NCBI GenBank assembly: GCA_050084515.1
Contig: CM114272.1
Coordinates: 31,062,001 to 31,126,000 of the forward strand
Direction: 5' to 3'
Length of the DNA stretch: 64,000 bases
Origin: Blasia pusilla
Lineage: Eukaryota; Marchantiophyta; Marchantiopsida; Blasiales
Below are positions 58,154-64,000 of the stretch, piece by piece (within the stretch, counting starts at the first letter, position 1; each line of letters starts with the position of its first letter). The notes under the pieces are model-generated. The model ran no database searches and was not told the origin of the DNA. It was given only the letters and a program-made list of their open reading frames with translations. The position numbers and the translations under genes were made by a program.

Positions 58154-61100
58154 TTATTCTCCTATTTCATTATCAGAACCTAAGAGGGGGGCTCTCTCAT
58201 GAAGAGACGATCTTCCATCATGTAACATCATGACCTTCGAATTGAACTGTCCATAAGCGGCATATAATGCCAAGGCTAAGACACTCACAGCTCCAAATCG
58301 TACCCATGCTGCTGGATGTAGCTGTCGACCACGGAAAAGTCAGATTGTTATTGAGGCATCTTTCGCTTCCAGCACTTACATCCTCACAGATTGCTCAGCT
58401 GTAGTGAACTCGGGAAGGAATTTCAAAAAAAATAGGATTGCATCTGCTTGCGCAGCTTAAAATCTTTCAGTGAGTGCAAAACATTCATCTAATATGGATT
58501 TGATGGCGGAACTTGGCTTTGAGTGCTTACCTGTGCAAATAAGAACATGTTGACAAAAATGCTTATCAACGGTAAGGTTGGCACTGCTGGACACGCAAAG
58601 CCAGGGGGCTTCGCATACTCCTGCACCAGATATACAGATAAGTAATGTTGGTTACCACAAGTAGTTGAGGAATGCCAAAGTTGTTGACCATATGAAGAAG
58701 AATCTAGAGAGCAATTCCATCACAAGAAGGATACAGTTGTTTTGCAACTTTCTTTGTAGAGCAGAAAACTGGATAAATGGTACCCACTGATACAAGACCA
58801 CCTTTCACCAAATTAGACGGCTAACTTTTTAATGACTACTGGAAAAGTGAGAGAAGTAATTACAAGAATGAACTAAGACAGTGACTTCATGTTAGCCACA
58901 AAACATCATGGATTGAAGTGGTTATGCATCACAATTTGCAACAAGTACCAGTAACGTGGAGCCAAAATTCATTAGACAAAAGGACGCGGTCGATGTTATA
59001 ATCAGTTCCAGCAAAGACTTCAACCTTCCACTCCAGCTGATAAACAGATGCGGCTTACCTGATGAGTATACATAGGAATTGCGCATAATAGCTCCAATAA
59101 CAAAAGGCCAATAGCTAAGGCTGGGTGAGCACTGAGACGATAACACAACCCAAGACTAAACCCCAGAAGTGCAGTAACCAAGAGAAATCCCACAGCTGCC
59201 CTAGATCTTCTTAGTTTCTTCTGACTGCTCTCACTTCCAGATGCTTGGCCCTCATTATCAGGACTTGTCCTCTGGACAATTACGCATCCGCATACCACTG
59301 AATAGCCTGTCTGCTCACAGGACATAATGACAGTTTGGATATTCAAATGTGAGGATTCAGAAAACACTCCTCCACTCCTAAATTAACTTGAGCCATGACA
59401 ACACTGGCAAATAGCATCCAAGAATACCACCACTAATATTCACTGCATTTCCTCCTTCTACTCACTTTGAAATTTGAATTATTCCAGAAAACAGATATGG
59501 AAATGCTGTGGGTTTCGCCAGAGAAGTGAACCAGGAAAATTTCCATGATAAATTTAATGGGACGTGACTTCAAACTGAGATACCTCAAATGAGAAGCATG
59601 TCACACCGAGCAATCTCAGAAATCGTTGAGAATCTTTTGACCATTCAAATTACATGGCAACCCAGGTAGGGAACTCGGTAAGCAAGAGCCCTAAATTTTG
59701 CCGCTTCTTGTAACGAGACATGTACTCGCACAGCCTACCCAGGCATATTAACTTGAGCTACAAGAATATGTAAAAACACAGTTCCGCGGATATGATTGTT
59801 TATTGGAGCATATACAGAAGCATTACTTACCAAGGTGCCAACTGAGAGCAAGTGTGAGAGGCGACTGACATCAAACAGCAGCCCAAGGGTCCCTGCCACA
59901 AGTCCAACCCAGATCTGGGCCACAACCGGTGTGTGGTGTTGTGGATGAACTCTCCCAAAAATGGATGGGAGAAGTCCATTTCGTCCCAAGCTCATATACA
60001 GCCGTGACTGCAATTTTCATTCCGGTTCCTTCATTAGCTATTCAAAGTAAAGGAACTTGAGTCATTCAGCAACTGGTACAGAGCAACTAATAGCTCGACA
60101 ATACTATGAGACTGGACCATAATATTTTGGATCAATCAAAGAGCACCCTACCTAAAAATTCCAAGGTAAATAAGTGGAGCACTTCTGAGGGATGAGAGTG
60201 TAAGATTGAAAGCCTAGTATTACAACATTCATGAGGTAACTCAAAGGAGTGGATGTTCAATACCTGGACGTAGAGGCCAACAAGAACAGTAGTTGTAAGA
60301 CCAGCAACTGCACCAATCCCGATTAAAATACTCATAAAGGTCATGTTCTTGCTGATAAATGCAGCAGCTAAAGGGGCCTCGCTGTCAAGAGCATAGTAAG
60401 GTACCATGCCAGTAACAACTAAAGAAACCCCGACGTAAAGCAGAGCACAAATCAGCACACTGACGATTATTGCTGATGGTAAATCCCTCTGCACCATGAA
60501 ACCTCAAAGTAAGAAATTAGCGCGGGTGGTATTTTACATCGCCACTCCTCTTTCCTGAACGATCTCATCATTTCACTCATAATACGAAGAACCTTCCCCC
60601 ATCACTCCACCTCACTAGTAATCAAAGAGCTAGAGCTAGTGAGGCATAACCAAATTTCATGTCAAGGAATTTCAGGACGTTATCCAACCTGGATTCAAAC
60701 GAACCCGAAACTTCTTGAGGACTAACCTGCGGATTCTTACTCTCTTCTGCAGTGTTGGCGACAGCATCAAATCCCAAGTAGGCGAAGAACACAACCGTCG
60801 AACCCCGTATGACAGCTCCGAGCCCGTTTGGTGCAAAAGGGCTCCAATTAGAAACATCGACTTCCAAAGATCCAACACCAATTACCAACAACACAATCAT
60901 AACCTGCGTTTGCAAATCAGTATCAGCATGAAAAGAACCTGGGGACCATGCTCATACATTTCAGCCTTCAGGAAGTAAGAATTGAAGGTTAAATCTGCGC
61001 TGCAGCCCAACAAAGACCGGAAATCTTTGTTGAATTAGGAATCTGAGGGGAGCAAACGGTGCAAACCCTGCGTGGACAAACCCGGGGGAACGACGAAATG

Positions 61101-62317
61101 AATCCTTACGCCCAGCCATCTGAGTTCCGTGAGAATCTGCATGAAGTAGAGAACAAAACATCGTCCGACTTACTTTGGTGGCGGTCATAACACCATTAAC
61201 AGCAGCCGACTCACGCACTCCTCGGGCAAGCACGACAGTGATTATGGTGATCAATATTGGAGCCAACAGATTGATGGAGAACCAGCCTCCAACAAATTCT
61301 TGACCGCCAGGTCCAAAAATCTGTGGAATGTTGCTCATGGCAGGAATGACCTTCAGCAAAGTAACTATGTAACTCGCGAGACTGCGAATAATGCTGGCTG
61401 CTCCGATGTGATAGTCAAACATGAGATGAACGAATACGAGAAATGCCGCCAATTCATTGAAAGTGAAGTACGCATAAAGGTATGCACCTCCAGCCAAGGC
61501 AGGAAACCGAGTTGACAATTCCGCATAGCACAGAGCATTCAGTACGCAAGCTGCTCCTGCCAGAGCAAAACTTATCACCACCCCTGTATCAAACCCCCCA
61601 CCAGCCACCCATGCGAAATAGAATAAGATGATTAGCATGGAATCTCCACATCTCATCACATGCAGTTTTCGATTTCACAAATATTCAAGCCCAATTCAAA
61701 TTCTACCCAAGCCCATCCCGCATCTCCTCCCAGCAGTTTCTAGCAGTGTTCCCATCATTGGAAAATCACGAACGAATAAAATTGATTAATTCCAACGTCC
61801 GCGGAAACCTCCCGAGCTTAAAGTCAGACATCGCTGCGGGGGCCATGAGTTTTCTGACGAAGGGCACATTCGAGCCAATCCCAGATGTGACTTTCCTCTG
61901 TGATACGTCGGATCCCGTGGAGGATTTCATCCGCCTGAGAACCCGGATAAATTCCCTGTGATGAAATTTAAATGTGTCTTAAAACCATCGGATTATCAAC
62001 TCTGCGTCCCTCTTAAACTTCCTTCCTTCCTTCCTTCCTTCTCCAAGATTACACCGAGGGAGGGTAGGGGGGAGGGAAAAACCTGGACCAGCATCCTGGG
62101 CAACAGTGCCCGTTACGACGAAAATTCCAGCGCCGATGGATGCTCCAACACCCAACAGAATGAGGTCCCAAATCCCCAACGTCCTTTCGAGAGCTCCCCC
62201 TTCTCCCCCTGCATCACCACTCCCTTTCAAATCATCCGCAATCCGAATCCTCTTCGTCCGCAGCGCCGCTCGCCAGAACTCCGTCCACCAGTGCAGTCCC
62301 CTCCTCCCGTCTGCCAT
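58154..62317 (-). CDS. Cationic amino acid transporter (CAT9-like), eight exons
   Basis: Exons: 62317-62083, 61583-61174, 60903-60727, 60488-60264, 60007-59831, 59310-59059, 58620-58531, 58321-58154. All junctions are GT-AG, phases agree, and the total is 577 residues, close to plant CAT9-type proteins. It belongs to the APC superfamily and would carry basic or neutral amino acids across a vesicular, vacuolar or plasma membrane. Visible matches: LGIWDLILLGVGASIGAGIF (first helix), NALCYAELSTRFPALAGGAY, FNELAAFLVFVHLMFDYHIG, FFAYLGFDAVANTAEESKNP (conserved glutamates), GAVAGLTTTVLVGLYVQ, SRLYMSLGRNGLLPSIFGRV and PGFACPAVPTLPLISIFVN, plus the C-terminal helix AWVRFGAVSVLALALYAAYG. It ends with a dileucine-like ERAPLLG tail that could act in membrane sorting. 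A CTTC microsatellite lies in intron 1 (about 62022-62041). Confidence 0.94.
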
Positions 62318-62413
62318 CTCCTCTCCTCTCCTCGCCTCGCCTCTCGATCTAAACGTCCTGGAATTCCAACCTCCGAAGGCAATCGAAGTCCTGCGAACAC
62401 AGATTCATCCTGC

Positions 62414-62415
<2 letters not shown>

Positions 62416-62445
<30 letters not shown>
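62416..62445. repeat. GA microsatellite
   Basis: Fifteen AG dinucleotides, about 100 bp upstream of the transporter start codon. On the transcribed (minus) strand it reads as a CT repeat, typical of plant 5' UTRs. Confidence 0.95.
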
Positions 62446-62446
<1 letters not shown>

Positions 62447-62630
62447 CCGCCACTGCGCCAGCTGCACACGCATCGCGGAGCGGCCCAGAGAAGCGGTAAG
62501 GAATCGGTGCATATACTCGGTGCTCCTCCTCCGGCGCCGGACTCCCTGCCTCATTCTGTCTGTCAGTCTGTCAGTTCCTGTGAACAAAGCGTCGCAGCTC
62601 CCGTCTCCCTCCATCGGCCGTTCGGTCCTG

Positions 62631-62860
62631 TCCCCACCCTTTCCTCCTGTGGGACGGTCTTTCTTCTCTTCCCCCACCCTTTCCTCCTGTGGGACAGTCT
62701 TTCTTCTCTTCCCCCACCCTTTCCTCCTGTGGGACAGTCTTTCGTCTCTTCCCCCACCCTTTCCTCCTGTGGGACAGTCTTTCTTCTCTTCCCCCACCCT
62801 TTCCTCCGTGGGACGGTCTTTCTTCTCTTCCCCCACCCTTTCCTCCTGTGGGACCTTCTG
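62631..62860. repeat. 40-bp minisatellite, about 5.5 copies
   Basis: The unit TTCCTCCTGTGGGACAGTCT plus TTCTTCTCTTCCCCCACCCT starts at 62641, 62681, 62721 and 62761. A 39-bp copy (one T missing) follows at 62801 and a partial copy at about 62840. Units differ at only one or two sites. It lies 320-540 bp upstream of the transporter start codon. Confidence 0.95.
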
Positions 62861-62879
62861 TTGGGTTCTCCCGGTCAAG

Positions 62880-64000
62880 TGCGTGAATGCTGTTCGGTTA
62901 GAGGTTGTTTTTTAAGCTCTTTATGGTTAGAGATTGTTTTTTAAGCACTTTATTGTTAGAGGTTTTTTTTAAGATCTTTGGGTTATATTTTAGGGAGCCT
63001 TGGCCATAGATGGGTGTGGCATGTTAATAAGTCCACTTTGTCCTTGGACTTGGCCTCGTAATAAATCAACCTTATTGTAAAATCTGTTCTTAAGCTCTTT
63101 GTGTTGTTTGTAAGGTTAGATTTTAGGGAGGTTTGATTTGTCCTTGGTTCTAGTTGGGTGTGGCCGGTTAATAAATCACTTTATTGTAAAAACAAAGCTC
63201 AAAGAAAGGTAGGGACATCCTAAGAAGAGGACGAGGCAAGAAATGCAAAAAGAAAATAGCAGAGAGCTCACACAAAAACCAATTCAACGAACTACCTCAT
63301 TAATAACTTGAAAAAAATGTAACAAGATCAGTAGTGGTTGGTAAGGTGATAATGGACGACGAGGGGAGTGATCTCCAACCACTTTGGCTTGATAAATCAA
63401 TGCTAATGCTTGAGCACATCGTAATGCCACCGAGATGCATTGCCAAAAATAAGTAGTGACGACCAAGAGAGAAGGGTTGTGAGAAGGGGCAAGGTGATGA
63501 TTCTCAAGGAAGTGGTGAGCATGATTTCAAGAAAGTATCAAAAGACACATGTAAGTGCCCAAATACTTCCACTACAAAAGGAAAAAATCCATCGATCGCA
63601 TATCTCACCGTATGACTTGATTCCTTGATTATTGGCATTGCTCTGGCCGCAAAATCTTTCATATATGAAGTATAACTCACTAGGTTAAAATGTTTTGGGA
63701 CATCGACCGCCACATCATCCAATACACAAAACCTACCACAAGACATAACAAGATCAACTCTTGGATGAGAGGTTGCTTGTGTAGTAGAAGGTAGGACATG
63801 TAGTGGAAAATTGCAAAGGAGGTAGAAGAGACATCGTAGAAAAACACTATGAAAGAATCCCATAAGCCACTAAGGGATCCCTTCGATAATGTAACAAATG
63901 ATATTATTCTACATCTTTCAAAAGGATCTCATTCGAGAACTTGGAGACATAGTCGATGAAGTAGATCGAGACATCAGGAAATCGAACCCCTCTTATGTAG
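62880..64000. other. AT-rich flank, no recognised gene
   Basis: Starts with three diverged ~36-bp repeats (GTTAGAGGTTGTTTTTTAAG words at about 62898-62975) and a further diverged pair around 63000 and 63140 (TGGGTGTGGC, TTAATAA). A minus-strand frame of 119 codons (63863-63504) has no known motif and may be a mobile-element relic. Confidence 0.4.

Noticed and set aside
62631-62860. Possible CRISPR-like array
   Set aside because: Units are directly adjacent with no unique spacers, and the genome is eukaryotic; it is a minisatellite.
61958-62944. Long open frames on both strands (up to 328 codons) over the transporter upstream region
   Set aside because: They arise from the GA tract and the 40-bp minisatellite; frames overlap on both strands and overlap exon 1 of the transporter.

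Overview
The window looks like nuclear DNA of a streptophyte plant. It has spliced genes with introns of about 130-1100 bp, plant-type transporter and reductase families, Helitrons and Ty3/gypsy elements. A tubulin tyrosine ligase-like polyglutamylase gene (47.2-51.9 kb) suggests a lineage with flagellated sperm, such as a bryophyte, lycophyte, fern or charophyte. The exact taxon cannot be fixed from the sequence alone.

Layout. 0.2-0.8 kb: a small two-exon membrane-protein gene on the minus strand. 2.2-2.7 kb: small non-autonomous Helitrons. 3.2-13.2 kb: a nearly complete Ty3/gypsy LTR retrotransposon of about 10 kb. Between its protease and reverse transcriptase it encodes a C5-cytosine DNA methyltransferase with motifs I, IV, VI, VIII and X, and its integrase ends in a PHD-finger-like zinc domain. 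It carries a self-complementary (Tf1-like) primer binding site, and its LTR modules are arranged as in a circularly permuted, 2-LTR-circle-like insertion. 13.2-20.2 kb: AT-rich, gene-free DNA with decayed repeats and Helitron ends. 20.5-31.2 kb: a large inverted duplication. The left arm holds an intact five-exon aldo/keto reductase gene and the right arm a truncated copy; the spacer holds a much older relic of the same methyltransferase-gypsy family. 31.5-33.5 kb: a broken Myb/SANT-like gene and an ETO1-like TPR pseudogene fragment. 35.6-44.4 kb: a Helitron on the minus strand with a degenerate Rep/helicase and probably a captured host gene fragment. 45.2 kb: tRNA-Glu(CTC). 47.2-51.9 kb: the TTLL gene (minus). 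58.2-62.3 kb: an eight-exon cationic amino acid transporter gene (minus), with a 40-bp minisatellite just upstream of it.

The host genes that look intact are the aldo/keto reductase, the TTLL enzyme, the amino acid transporter, tRNA-Glu and perhaps the small membrane protein. The rest is mobile DNA in various states of decay. Perfect short palindromes (arms 12-28 bp), unrelated in sequence to one another, recur through the window.

The most notable system is the DNA-methyltransferase-carrying gypsy retrotransposon. Two copies of different age in one window indicate a resident family rather than a one-off chimera.
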